DNA from: JAEUNX01 sp034004685
GTDB taxonomy: Bacteria; Pseudomonadota; Gammaproteobacteria; Burkholderiales; Rhodocyclaceae
Assembly: GCA_034004685.1 (NCBI GenBank)
Contig: JAVEWG010000057.1
Span: 1 to 17,069 of the forward strand
Direction: 5' to 3'
DNA: 17,069 nt
Within the stretch, counting starts at the first letter, position 1, and the number at the start of each line of letters is the position of its first letter. The notes beneath the pieces are model-generated. The model made no database searches. It worked only from the letters and a program-made list of their open reading frames with translations, and was not told the DNA's origin. A program made the translations under genes and the position numbers. Shown piece after piece: positions 6,175 to 14,054 of the stretch.

Positions 6175-6947
6175 TCACCCTGCTGGAGGCCCGGGGCATC
6201 GGCAAGCGCTTTGGCGGCCTCACCGCCCTGGAGGATGTGTCCCTCACCATCCGCCAGGGGGAGGTCTATGGCCTGATCGGCCCCAATGGGGCGGGCAAGA
6301 CCACTTTCTTCAACGTGCTCACCGGATCCTACGTGCCGGAGGCGGGGGAGTTTGTCTTCGAAGGCGCGGAACTCCCCCTGGGCAAGCCCCATCGGGTGGT
6401 GGGGGCGGGCATTGCCCGCACCTTCCAGAACATCCGCCTGTTCCGGGAACTCTCCGCCCTGGAGAACGTCATGTGCGGCCACCACATCCGCACCCGGGCC
6501 GGCCTGTGGGGCATCCTCAGTCAGAACCGCCACACCCGGGAAGAGGAGCGCCTGACCACCGAGCGGGCCTTCGAGCTGTTGCGCTACGTGGGGATCGAGG
6601 CAGTGGCGGATCGGGTGGCCAGGAATTTGTCCTACGGCGACCAGCGCCGCCTGGAGATCGCCCGGGCCCTGGCCACCGAGCCGCGTCTGCTGGCCCTGGA
6701 CGAGCCGGCGGCGGGCATGAACGCCACCGAAACCGGCCAGCTGCGGGGGCTCATCGAACAGATCCGCCAGGATGGCATCACCGTGCTCCTCATCGAGCAC
6801 GACGTGAAGCTGGTGATGGGCCTGTGCGACCGGGTGGCGGTGCTGGATTTCGGCCGCAAGATCGCCGAGGACGTGCCGGCGGCGGTGCAGAAGGATCCGG
6901 CGGTGATCGCCGCCTACCTGGGAGGAGGGCCGCGCCATGGCCAATGA
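6171..6947 (+). CDS. livG: Branched-chain amino acid ABC transporter ATP-binding protein LivG
   Basis: A 258-residue cytoplasmic ATPase subunit. Walker A GPNGAGKTT is at 37-45, the Q-loop ARTFQNIRLF has Gln at 86, the signature LSYGDQ is at 153-158, Walker B LLALDEP is at 173-179 and the switch histidine is H210 in LLIEHD. The insertion between the Q-loop and the signature (HHIRTRAGLWGILSQN) and the PAAGMN after Walker B are typical of LivG. All residues needed for ATP hydrolysis are present. It overlaps livM by four bases and livF by eleven. Confidence 0.96.
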   Translation: MITLLEARGIGKRFGGLTALEDVSLTIRQGEVYGLIGPNGAGKTTFFNVLTGSYVPEAGEFVFEGAELPLGKPHRVVGAGIARTFQNIRLFRELSALENVMCGHHIRTRAGLWGILSQNRHTREEERLTTERAFELLRYVGIEAVADRVARNLSYGDQRRLEIARALATEPRLLALDEPAAGMNATETGQLRGLIEQIRQDGITVLLIEHDVKLVMGLCDRVAVLDFGRKIAEDVPAAVQKDPAVIAAYLGGGPRHGQ

Positions 6948-7659
6948 CCCCCTGGCCCTGAGCCTGCGCCAGGTGAAGGTGGCCTACGGCGGCATCCAGG
7001 CGGTGAAGGGCATCGATCTGGAACTGGCTGCGGGCGAATTGGTGTGCCTGATCGGCGCCAACGGGGCGGGCAAGACCACCACCCTGAACGCCATCGCCGG
7101 GGTGCTGCCCCTCTCCGGCGGGGAAATCCGTTACCTGGGCCAGGCCATCCACAAGCTGCCGATCCACCAGCGCCTGCGTCGGGGCATTGCCCTGGTGCCG
7201 GAAGGGCGGGGCATCTTCACCCGCCTCACGGTGGAGGAAAACCTGCGCATGGGGGCTTACACCCGGCGGGACAAGGGGGCGGTGGAGGCGGATCTGGAGC
7301 GGGTCTTCGCCATGCTGCCCCGGGTCAAGGAGCGCCTGGCCCAGGTGGCGGGTACCCTCTCCGGCGGGGAGCAGCAGATGGTGGCCATCGGCCGGGCCCT
7401 GCTGTCCCGCCCCCGGGTGCTGCTCCTGGACGAGCCCTCCATGGGCCTGGCGCCCCTGGTGGTGGAAAAGATCTTCGAGGTGATCCAGGCGGTGGCCGCC
7501 GAAGGGGTGGCGGTGCTGCTGGTGGAGCAGAACGCCCACCTGGCCCTGGAGTTCGCCGGGCGGGGCTATGTGATGGACTCCGGCGCCATCACCCTGGCCG
7601 GCAGCGGCCAGGCGCTGCTGGCCGACCCCCGGGTACGGGCGGCCTACCTGGGGGAGTGA
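6937..7659 (+). CDS. livF: Branched-chain amino acid ABC transporter ATP-binding protein LivF
   Basis: A 240-residue second ATPase that forms a heterodimer with LivG. Walker A GANGAGKTT is at 40-48, PEGRGIF stands where other families have a Q-loop, the signature LSGGEQ is at 141-146 and Walker B VLLLDEP is at 161-167. The switch region reads LLVEQNA, with Gln in place of His, which is normal for LivF. The C-terminus VRAAYLGE is characteristic. GGGAGG-type purines upstream lie inside livG. It is the last gene of the operon; its 3' end overlaps the convergent exporter gene by 16 bases, so the two transcripts are antisense at their ends. Confidence 0.96.
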   Translation: MANDPLALSLRQVKVAYGGIQAVKGIDLELAAGELVCLIGANGAGKTTTLNAIAGVLPLSGGEIRYLGQAIHKLPIHQRLRRGIALVPEGRGIFTRLTVEENLRMGAYTRRDKGAVEADLERVFAMLPRVKERLAQVAGTLSGGEQQMVAIGRALLSRPRVLLLDEPSMGLAPLVVEKIFEVIQAVAAEGVAVLLVEQNAHLALEFAGRGYVMDSGAITLAGSGQALLADPRVRAAYLGE

Positions 7660-8837
7660 GGCGGAATGCGGGCCGCCTGGGTCCAGCAGATCAGCCCCAG
7701 GGCGGTCCACACCACCATCCCGGTGGCCAGGGTAAGGGGGGTCTTCCACAGCAGGGGCGCCAGCACGGCGGCGGTGAGGGCGTTGACGCCCATCTGGATG
7801 AAGCTCTGCACACTGGCGGCCATCCCCCGCCGCTCAGGGAAGAGGTCCAGGGCCAGCAGGGTCAGGCTGGGCATGGTGATGGACATCCCCAGGGTGTACA
7901 GCCCCACCGGAATCACCGACCAGGGCAGGGCGGCGGGCAGCACGGCGTGCCAGGCGGTATTGGCGGCCCCGGCCAGGAGCATGATGACGTAGCCGGTGGC
8001 GATGCTGCGGGCCGGCGACCAGTGGCCCGCCACCCGGCCGGAGAGGGTGGAGCCCAGCATCATGCCGGCCACCGCCGGCACGAACAGCCAGCCGAACTCC
8101 TGGGCCGACAGCCCCAGATGTCCCATCACGAACACCGGGGCGGACAGCACGAACTGGAAGAAGCCGTTGAAATTGAAGCCTGCCGCCAGCACCAGCAGCA
8201 GAAAGCGGGGGCGCCCCAGAATTCCCAGGAAGCCCCGCAGCAGGTTTATCGGCGCCAGGGGCTGGCGCCGGTCCTGGGGCAGGGTTTCGGGCAGATGCCA
8301 GAGCACCAGCAGGAACAGCCCCAGGCCGAACAGGGCGAGGAACAGGAAGATCGCCCGCCAGCTGGCCAGACCCAGGATCAGCCCCCCCAGGATCGGAGCG
8401 ATGGCCGGAGCCACCGAAAACACCGTCATCACCTGGGACATCAGGCGCTGGGCCTGGGGGCCGTCGAAGTAATCCCGGATCACCGCCCGGGATACCACCA
8501 TGCCGGCTCCGGCGCACAGGCCCTGGAGCCCCCGGCCGAACCACATCCACTCGATGCTGGGGGCCAGGGCGCAGACCAGGGAGGCCAGGGCATACAGTCC
8601 GGTGCCCACCAGAATCACCCGGCGGCGCCCAAAGGAATCGGACAGGGCGCCGTGCCACAGGGTCATCAGGGCGAAGGTGCCCATGTAGGCGGAAAGGGTC
8701 TGCTGGAGGGCCACCGGCCCCACGCCGAAGGCGCCCTCCATGGCGGGGAAGGCCGGCAGGTAGGTGTCGATGGAGAAGGGGCCGACGGCCGACAGGGCCG
8801 CCAGGATCAGGACCAGCAGGGCGCCGGGCGCCCTCAT
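7644..8837 (-). CDS. Bcr/CflA-family MFS multidrug exporter
   Basis: A 397-residue major facilitator protein with about twelve membrane segments, predicted to export drugs or metabolites by proton antiport in the inner membrane. The N-terminus FSIDTYLPAFPAMEGAFG is diagnostic of the Bcr/CflA (DHA1) group, whose first helix carries the ID-x-YLPA motif. Motif A appears as GALSDSFGRRRVIL (about 63-76), and the SRAVIRDYFDG and VFSVAPAIAPILGGLIL segments follow the family pattern. The substrate cannot be read from sequence. The start ATG (8837) lies inside the stop of the upstream small gene (ATGA), so the two are translationally coupled. It converges on livF without a visible terminator between them. 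Confidence 0.92.
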   Translation of the reverse strand: MRAPGALLVLILAALSAVGPFSIDTYLPAFPAMEGAFGVGPVALQQTLSAYMGTFALMTLWHGALSDSFGRRRVILVGTGLYALASLVCALAPSIEWMWFGRGLQGLCAGAGMVVSRAVIRDYFDGPQAQRLMSQVMTVFSVAPAIAPILGGLILGLASWRAIFLFLALFGLGLFLLVLWHLPETLPQDRRQPLAPINLLRGFLGILGRPRFLLLVLAAGFNFNGFFQFVLSAPVFVMGHLGLSAQEFGWLFVPAVAGMMLGSTLSGRVAGHWSPARSIATGYVIMLLAGAANTAWHAVLPAALPWSVIPVGLYTLGMSITMPSLTLLALDLFPERRGMAASVQSFIQMGVNALTAAVLAPLLWKTPLTLATGMVVWTALGLICWTQAARIPPHSPR

Positions 8838-9223
8838 TCCACGGCGTGGACGCTCACCACGTAGTAGCCAGTCTCGCCAAAGCAGGAGGAGGGGATCCCC
8901 ACGTGTTCTTGGTAGCGCAGGGTCACCCGCCGCCCCATCAGGGCGTTGATCTGGCTGGCGACCTCATGGTTTTTGGCGGTGAACGGAAAGATTTCCGGCA
9001 GGCTGCCGGGAATCGCCACCATGGCCAGCTCCCCCTCCCAGGTCTTGCAGAGCCAGCCCTTGCGGGAGAATTTCTGGACGTAGCCCGCCCGCTCCCCTTC
9101 GGAATAGGACCAGGACAGGACCGCCCAGGTGTACAGGGCGAACAGGCCGGCGGCCAGGAGGGGAATCAGGATCAGCAGCAGGCGCCCGGGGCGCAGCAAG
9201 GCGGAGGGGTTCATGGCCGCCAT
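8834..9223 (-). CDS. Conserved small membrane-anchored protein of unknown function
   Basis: A 129-residue protein with a single N-terminal membrane segment (LLLILIPLLAAGLFALYTWAVL, about 13-34) followed by a soluble domain of about 95 residues, probably periplasmic. That domain begins SYSEGERAGYVQKFSRKGW and contains CKTWEGELAM, then FTAKNHEVASQINALMGRRV and YVVSVHAVE at the end. I recognise it as a type seen in many betaproteobacteria without a defined function. Two cysteines (GWLCKT and PSSCFG) could form a disulfide. The ATG at 9223 is preferred; an in-frame TTG at 9241 and ATG at 9214 are possible. Overlap with the exporter gene suggests a functional or regulatory link. Confidence 0.8.
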   Translation of the reverse strand: MAAMNPSALLRPGRLLLILIPLLAAGLFALYTWAVLSWSYSEGERAGYVQKFSRKGWLCKTWEGELAMVAIPGSLPEIFPFTAKNHEVASQINALMGRRVTLRYQEHVGIPSSCFGETGYYVVSVHAVE

Positions 9224-9247
9224 TGTGCCTGTCCCCGCCAAGTTAAG

Positions 9248-10747
9248 TCATCTGGCGTCGAGGCCCCGCCGGTACTGCACTGCTTCGGCCACATGGCCGG
9301 CGCCCACGGTGGGCGCCCCGGCCAGGTCGGCGATGCTGCGGGCCACCCGCAGGATGCGGTGGTAGCCCCGGGCGGAGAGCTGGAGGCGTTCCATGGCCTT
9401 GGCCAGCAGGGCCAGTCCGGGGGCGTCGGGGCGGCAGAAGGCATCCACCTCGGCCACCTCCAGCCGGGCGTTGGGCTTGCCCTGGCGGGTGAACTGGCGG
9501 GCCCAGGCCGCCGCCACCCGGGCGCCCACGGTGGTGCTGGATTCCCCCGGCGCGGCGCGGTGGAGGTCGGCTTCCGCCACGGGCGGCACTTCGAGGGTGA
9601 GGTCGATGCGGTCCAGCAGTGGTCCGGACAGGCGCCCCCGGTAGCGGGCCACCTGGTCCGGGGTGCACCGGCAGCGGCCGGAGGGGTGGCCGGCGTAGCC
9701 GCAGGGGCAGGGGTTCATGGCCGCCACCAGCTGGAAGCGGGCGGGGAATTCGGCCCGCCGGGTGGCCCGGGAGATGGTCACCCGGCCGGTTTCCAGGGGT
9801 TCCCGCAGGGCCTCCAGGACCCGCCGGTCGAACTCCGGCAGTTCGTCCAGGAACAGCACCCCGTGGTGGGCCAGGGAGATCTCCCCCGGCCGGGGGGTGG
9901 CGCCGCCCCCCACCAGAGCCGGGGCCGAGGCACTGTGGTGGGGGGCCCGGAAAGGGCGCTCCCGCCAGCGAGCAGGGTCGATGGGGCCATCCAGGGAGCG
10001 TAGGGCGGCGCTCTCCAGGGCCTCGTCGTCGGACAGGGGCGGCAGCAGGCCAGGCAGGCGTTGGGCCAGCATGGACTTGCCGGTGCCCGGCGGGCCGAAG
10101 AGCAGCAGGGAATGCTGGCCGGCGGCGGCCACCTCCAGGGCCCGACGGGCCTGCTGCTGGCCCTTTACGTCCGCCAGGTCGGGCAAGCCCGCAGGGTTGG
10201 CAGGGGCTGCCGGGATGGCGGCGGGCGTCAGTTCGGCCCGGCCGTTGAGGTGGGCGGTGACCGCCAGCAGGTGGCCGGCCGGCAGCACCCTGGCCCGGGG
10301 GGCAAGGGCGGCCTCCGCGGCGTTGCCGGCGGGCAGCACCAGGGCGCGGCCTTCCTGGCTGGCGTGGAGGGCGTGGGCCAGGATGCCCCGCACCGGCTGG
10401 AGTTCCCCGGTGAGGGACAGCTCCCCCACGAATTCATGGTCCGCCAAGGCCTTGCCGGGGACCTGGCCGGAGGCGGCCAGAATCCCCAGGGCGATGGCCA
10501 GGTCGAAGCGCCCGCCCTCCTTGGGCAGATCGGCGGGGGCGAGATTAACGGTGATGCGGCGCTGGGGGAATTCGAAGCCGGCGGTCTGGAGCGCCGCCCG
10601 GACCCGGTCCCGAGCTTCCCGGACCTCGGTTTCTGGCAGCCCCACCAGGCTGAAGGCGGGCAGGCCGTTGGCCAGATGGACTTCCACCCGGACGGGGAAG
10701 GCCTGGAGGCCCACCAGGGCGCGGGTATGTACGAGAGCGAGGGCCAT
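9248..10747 (-). CDS. comM: YifB/ComM family Mg-chelatase-like AAA+ ATPase (natural transformation helicase)
   Basis: A 499-residue protein. The N-terminal Lon-like domain (about 1-170) reads FPVRVEVHLANGLPAFSLVG and GRFDLAIALGILAASGQ. The AAA+ core has Walker A FGPPGTGKS (about 218-226), the HHSASAPALVGGG segment, Walker B GVLFLDELPEF and a sensor-like MNPCPCGYAGHP. A cysteine-containing segment (GRCRCTPDQVARYRGRLSGP) with LLDRIDL and a C-terminal helical lid complete the family order. In naturally competent bacteria ComM is a hexameric helicase that extends branch migration during integration of transforming DNA. The ATG at 10747 has AGAGG upstream and gives the standard MALA-x-VHTRAL start. 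Length is as expected and nothing is missing. Regulation is not visible. Confidence 0.94.
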   Translation of the reverse strand: MALALVHTRALVGLQAFPVRVEVHLANGLPAFSLVGLPETEVREARDRVRAALQTAGFEFPQRRITVNLAPADLPKEGGRFDLAIALGILAASGQVPGKALADHEFVGELSLTGELQPVRGILAHALHASQEGRALVLPAGNAAEAALAPRARVLPAGHLLAVTAHLNGRAELTPAAIPAAPANPAGLPDLADVKGQQQARRALEVAAAGQHSLLLFGPPGTGKSMLAQRLPGLLPPLSDDEALESAALRSLDGPIDPARWRERPFRAPHHSASAPALVGGGATPRPGEISLAHHGVLFLDELPEFDRRVLEALREPLETGRVTISRATRRAEFPARFQLVAAMNPCPCGYAGHPSGRCRCTPDQVARYRGRLSGPLLDRIDLTLEVPPVAEADLHRAAPGESSTTVGARVAAAWARQFTRQGKPNARLEVAEVDAFCRPDAPGLALLAKAMERLQLSARGYHRILRVARSIADLAGAPTVGAGHVAEAVQYRRGLDAR

Positions 10748-10828
10748 GCCATGCCTCTGGAATGGAATGGCTTGAGTCTAACCTATGCCAAGGGCAAGTT
10801 CTCCCTCCGCCGGCGCAGAGGTCCTGCT

Positions 10829-11080
10829 TCAGGGGTTTTCGTCGCTGCTGGCGCCGGCTTCCAGTTCGGCGACGCGCCGCTCCAGTTCCGCCAGGCGGGC
10901 CCGGGCCTGGGTGAGGGCTTCCCGCTGGACGTCGAACTCTTCCCGGGTCACCAGATCCAGGCGGGAGAAGGTGCTGGTCATGAGGGCCCGGACGTTCTTT
11001 TCCAGATCCCGGGCGGGGCTGTTGGCGGCCAGCTCCGAGAGCTTGGCACCGATGTCTTCGAGAATGCGGGGTCCGGCCAT
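10829..11080 (-). CDS. ubiK: Ubiquinone biosynthesis accessory factor UbiK (BMFP/YqiC family)
   Basis: An 83-residue protein with an amphipathic N-terminal helix (RILEDIGAKLSELAANSPAR) and a C-terminal coiled coil (REEFDVQREALTQARARLAE and following), the layout of the BMFP/YqiC family. UbiK is a trimer-forming helper of the late, oxygen-dependent ubiquinone hydroxylation complex and binds lipids. NVRALMTSTFSRLDLV in the middle is the conserved core. The start at 11080 is set by AGGAG seven bases upstream; the longer in-frame reading from 11206 would cover the NtrC site and is rejected. It lies next to comM, a common arrangement, and is divergent from the nitrogen operon. Confidence 0.92.
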   Translation of the reverse strand: MAGPRILEDIGAKLSELAANSPARDLEKNVRALMTSTFSRLDLVTREEFDVQREALTQARARLAELERRVAELEAGASSDENP

Positions 11081-11170
11081 GGCCTTTCTCCTGAAAGGGT
11101 TGGGATGAGGAAAGTCTAGCACGGGGGCGGAGGCCCATTTTTGAGGTGGAATTTCCAGGCACCAATTTGA

Positions 11171-11187
11171 TGCACCACCTTGGTGCG
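11171..11187. promoter_or_regulatory. NtrC (NR-I) binding site
   Basis: TGCACC, five bases, GGTGCG: one mismatch from the NtrC enhancer consensus TGCACC-N5-GGTGCA. Its centre is about 128 bases upstream of the predicted sigma-54 start, the usual enhancer distance. A weaker copy follows at 11189-11205 with a perfect right half (GGTGCA) and a poor left half, one and a half turns or so away, and a degenerate one overlaps on the left (11158-11174). Tandem strong and weak sites are typical of glnK-amtB promoters. Confidence 0.8.
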
Positions 11188-11280
11188 GGGCGCGGGCTTG
11201 GTGCATCCGGTTTCGTTGATCTACCGCAAGGACCGTTGCCCGTTCCTTGTAATGGCTAGGTAATAGGGGAATCCCCTAGC

Positions 11281-11296
11281 TGGCATGGATCGTGCA
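11281..11296 (+). promoter_or_regulatory. Sigma-54 (RpoN) -24/-12 promoter
   Basis: TGGCATGGATCGTGCA has the GG and GC dinucleotides separated by exactly ten bases, as required, and matches TGGCACG-N4-TTGCA at all but two positions. The predicted transcription start is near 11307, giving a short leader before the ATG at 11342. Together with the upstream NtrC site it predicts induction under nitrogen limitation. Confidence 0.78.
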
Positions 11297-11341
11297 GAGG
11301 GTGAGTCGCTGCAACAATTTTCAACCTGTGGAGAAAACAAC

Positions 11342-12064
11342 ATGCGCAAGTCCCTGATCGCCGCCTCCTTGCTGGCTGCCTTTGCCGGGCCGGTCCTGGC
11401 TGAGGATAGCCCCCACACCCTGACGGGCAACGTGGGCGTGACCTCCGATTATCGTTATCGTGGCATCAGCCAGACCGAAAAGCGGGTCGCCCTCCAGGGT
11501 GGAGTCGATTATTCCCACGCCAGCGGCCTGTACCTGGGCACCTGGGCCTCCAACGTGTCCTGGTTCGATGCCTTCGTGCCCGAGTCCAACAATAGCCTGG
11601 AGTGGGATTTCTACGGTGGCTACAAGACCACCCTGGGCCCCTTCGGCGTGGACGTGGGTCTGCTCCAGTACTTCTATCCCGGCAGCCAGGTCAATGGCGT
11701 GGTCAGCCCCAACACCCTGGAAGGCTATGTGGGCCTGTCCTGGGAGTTCCTGAGCTTCAAGTACTCCCACTCCTTCTCCAACCTGTTTGGCTTTGCCGAT
11801 TCCAAGGGGAGCCAGTACTACGATCTGACCGCCTCCAAGGCCTTTGGCGACTACACCGTGACCGGCCACTTTGGCCGTCAGCATGTGGCCAACCTTTCCA
11901 GCGCCTCCTACAACGACTGGAAGATCGGGGTGAGCCGGGATGTGCTGGGCTTCACCGTGGGCCTGAGCTACGTGGATACCGATACCGATTTTTACACCAG
12001 CCCCAGCGGCCGGCAGGAATGGAGCGGTAACACCTGGGTCTTGAGCGTCGGCAAGACCTTCTGA
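11342..12064 (+). CDS. TIGR02001-like outer-membrane protein of the ammonium operon
   Basis: A 240-residue exported protein: signal peptide 1-20 (cleavage after VLA before EDS), then alternating beta strands with aromatic girdles and a final strand ending SVGKTF, the C-terminal Phe expected of outer-membrane barrels. GNVGVTSDYRYRGISQTEKR near the start and NVSWFDAF are characteristic of the gcw_chp/TIGR02001 family of proteobacterial proteins, whose exact function is not established. It is first in a sigma-54/NtrC unit with glnK 52 bases downstream, so a role as a channel or surface protein during nitrogen limitation is inferred. The ATG at 11342 has GGAG nine bases upstream; a start at 11285 would place the promoter inside the gene. 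Confidence 0.87.
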   Translation: MRKSLIAASLLAAFAGPVLAEDSPHTLTGNVGVTSDYRYRGISQTEKRVALQGGVDYSHASGLYLGTWASNVSWFDAFVPESNNSLEWDFYGGYKTTLGPFGVDVGLLQYFYPGSQVNGVVSPNTLEGYVGLSWEFLSFKYSHSFSNLFGFADSKGSQYYDLTASKAFGDYTVTGHFGRQHVANLSSASYNDWKIGVSRDVLGFTVGLSYVDTDTDFYTSPSGRQEWSGNTWVLSVGKTF

Positions 12065-12116
12065 TGTCGATGACGGGTGGGGATGGCTCCCCGCCCCGTT
12101 GTGAAAGGATATAGCC

Positions 12117-12455
12117 ATGAAATTCATTTCCGCGATTATCAAGCCCTTCAAGCTCGACGAAGTGCGGGAGGCCCTTTCCGCCATCGGCGTGCAGGGCATT
12201 ACCGTCACCGAGGTCAAGGGCTTCGGCCGTCAGAAAGGCCACACCGAGCTGTATCGGGGTGCCGAGTACGTGGTGGACTTCCTGCCCAAGGTGAAGATCG
12301 AAGCGGCCATCCGTGACGATCTGGTAGATCAGGCCATCGAGGCCATCGAGAAGTCGGCCAGCACCGGCAAGATCGGTGACGGCAAGATCTTTGTGTTCGA
12401 TCTGGAACAGGCCATTCGCATCCGCACCGGGGAAACCGGCGCTGATGCCCTGTAA
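12117..12455 (+). CDS. glnK: Nitrogen regulatory protein P-II (GlnK)
   Basis: A 112-residue PII signal protein, full family length. The T-loop spans about 37-55 and contains Tyr51 (GAEYVVDF), the site uridylylated by GlnD under nitrogen limitation. The B-loop TGKIGDGKIFV binds ATP/ADP and 2-oxoglutarate, and the C-loop ends IRTGETGADAL. The trimer would plug AmtB when nitrogen becomes plentiful. Linkage to amtB, nine bases downstream, is why GlnK is chosen over GlnB, although the two are hard to tell apart by sequence alone. The start has AAAGGA at about 12106-12111. Confidence 0.95.
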   Translation: MKFISAIIKPFKLDEVREALSAIGVQGITVTEVKGFGRQKGHTELYRGAEYVVDFLPKVKIEAAIRDDLVDQAIEAIEKSASTGKIGDGKIFVFDLEQAIRIRTGETGADAL

Positions 12456-12464
12456 GGGAGAATA

Positions 12465-13964
12465 ATGATGAAAAAACTGTTCGCCATGCTGCTGACGGCA
12501 TGTGCTCTTAGCGTGTCGGGTGGAGTGTGGGCGGAAGATCCGCCCGCCGCTCCGGTGGCCGCGGAAGCGGCCGCTGCCCCCGCCGAGGCGGTACCCGCCG
12601 CTCCTGCTGCCGAAGCCCCGGCAGCGGCTCCCGCCGCCGAGGCCGCGCCGGCTCCGGTGCCCAACAAGGGCGACACCGCCTGGATGATCGTGGCCACCGC
12701 CCTGGTGATCCTCATGACCATTCCGGGCCTGGCCCTGTTCTATGGCGGCCTGGTGCGGGCCAAGAACATGCTGTCGGTGCTGATGCAGGTGTTCGTGGTG
12801 TTCTCCCTGATGGTCACCCTGTGGTTCATCTACGGCTACAGCCTGGCCTTCACCGAGGGCAACGCTTTCTTCGGGAGCCTGGACAAGATATTCCTCAAGG
12901 GCGTGACCGTGGAATCCGTGGCGGCCACCTTCAGCAAGGGCGTGTATATCCCTGAATACGTCTATGTCGTGTTCCAGGCTACCTTCGCCGCCATCACCCC
13001 GGCCCTGATCATCGGGGCCTTCGCCGAGCGCATCAAGTTCTCTGCCGTGCTGCTGTTCATGGTGATCTGGTTCACTTTCTCCTACCTGCCCATGGCCCAC
13101 ATGGTCTGGTACTGGGCGGGTCCGGATGCCTACACCAGCGCCGAAGCAGCCGAGGCGGCCGGTGCCACGGCGGGCTTCCTGTTCCAGAAGGGTGCCCTGG
13201 ACTTCGCCGGCGGTACGGTGGTGCACATCAATGCCGCCATGGCGGGTCTGGTGGGTGCTTTCCTGATTGGCAAGCGGGTGGGGTATGGCCGGGAATCTAT
13301 GGCGCCCCATAGTCTGACCATGACCATGATCGGCGCTTCCCTGCTGTGGGTGGGCTGGTTCGGCTTCAATGCCGGTTCCAACCTGGAAGCCAACGGTCTG
13401 GCTGGCCTGGCCTTCTTGAACACCCTGGTGGCCACCGGCGTGGCGACGCTCTCCTGGATGTGCATGGAGTGGATCATCAAGGGCAAGGCCTCCATGCTGG
13501 GCGCTGCATCCGGCGCGGTGGCCGGTCTGGTGGCGATCACCCCGGCCTGCGGTTGGGTCGGTCCGGTGGGTGCCCTGGTGATCGGCGCGGTGGCGGGCGT
13601 GGTCTGCCTGTGGGGCGTCAATGGCCTCAAGCGGATGCTGGGCATGGACGACGCCCTGGACGTGTTCGGGGTCCATGGCGTGGGCGGCATCGTGGGCGCC
13701 ATCCTCACCGGTGTCTTCGTCGATCCCAGCCTGGGTGGCGTGGGCGTCTATGACTACGTGGCCAACCAGGTTGCCGAGTTCAACATGACGGCCCAGGTGA
13801 TCAGCCAGTTGTGGGGCGTGGGCGTGGTGGTGGTGTGGTCCGGCCTGGTGTCCCTGGTGGCCTACAAGATCGTGGATATGTTCATCGGTCTGCGGGTGCC
13901 GGAGGAAGAAGAGCGCGAGGGCCTCGACATCACTTCCCACGGCGAATCGGCCTACCATATGTAA
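12465..13964 (+). CDS. amtB: Ammonium transporter AmtB with long Ala/Pro-rich N-terminal linker
   Basis: A 499-residue trimeric inner-membrane ammonium channel. A signal peptide (about 1-23, cleaved after VWA) is followed by a 43-residue segment made almost only of Ala, Pro, Glu and Val, then the channel starts at about residue 67 with NKGDTAWMIVATALVI. Conserved channel elements are present: FYGGLVRAKN, DFAGGTVVHINAA (structural Asp and first pore His), WFGFNAGSNLEANG, and DVFGVHGVGG (second pore His). The C-terminal tail VPEEEEREGLDITSHGESAYHM is the GlnK-binding region. The two adjacent ATGs (12465, 12468) both fit GGGAG at 12456-12460; the second has better spacing. The linker is longer than in enterobacterial AmtB, and its role is unknown. 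Confidence 0.95.
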   Translation: MMKKLFAMLLTACALSVSGGVWAEDPPAAPVAAEAAAAPAEAVPAAPAAEAPAAAPAAEAAPAPVPNKGDTAWMIVATALVILMTIPGLALFYGGLVRAKNMLSVLMQVFVVFSLMVTLWFIYGYSLAFTEGNAFFGSLDKIFLKGVTVESVAATFSKGVYIPEYVYVVFQATFAAITPALIIGAFAERIKFSAVLLFMVIWFTFSYLPMAHMVWYWAGPDAYTSAEAAEAAGATAGFLFQKGALDFAGGTVVHINAAMAGLVGAFLIGKRVGYGRESMAPHSLTMTMIGASLLWVGWFGFNAGSNLEANGLAGLAFLNTLVATGVATLSWMCMEWIIKGKASMLGAASGAVAGLVAITPACGWVGPVGALVIGAVAGVVCLWGVNGLKRMLGMDDALDVFGVHGVGGIVGAILTGVFVDPSLGGVGVYDYVANQVAEFNMTAQVISQLWGVGVVVVWSGLVSLVAYKIVDMFIGLRVPEEEEREGLDITSHGESAYHM

Positions 13965-13992
13965 GGGCTTGCGGCCCCTTCGCCGCAGCATG

Positions 13993-14020
13993 AACGGGCG
14001 TCTTCGGACGCCCGTTTTTT
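13993..14020 (+). terminator. Rho-independent terminator of the OMP-glnK-amtB operon
   Basis: A perfect 10-bp stem (13993-14002 with 14007-14016) closed by a TTCG tetraloop and followed by a T-run to 14020. It lies 29 bases after the amtB stop. Confidence 0.95.
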
Positions 14021-14054
14021 CTGGTGCTTTGAAAAACAAACCCTTTTAATTCAA

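Noticed and set aside
7044..8864. 606-codon plus-strand frame across livF and the exporter
   Set aside because: It overlaps two real genes in other frames, and its Gly/Gln/His-rich product shows no domain.
11189..11205. Second full NtrC site
   Set aside because: Only the right half (GGTGCA) is good; the left half GGCGCG is poor, so it is mentioned as an auxiliary half-site, not listed separately.
11952..14039. 695-codon open frame on the minus strand across glnK and amtB
   Set aside because: It is antisense to clearly recognised genes with intact motifs, and its product is His/Gly/Gln-rich, the usual shadow in high-GC DNA.
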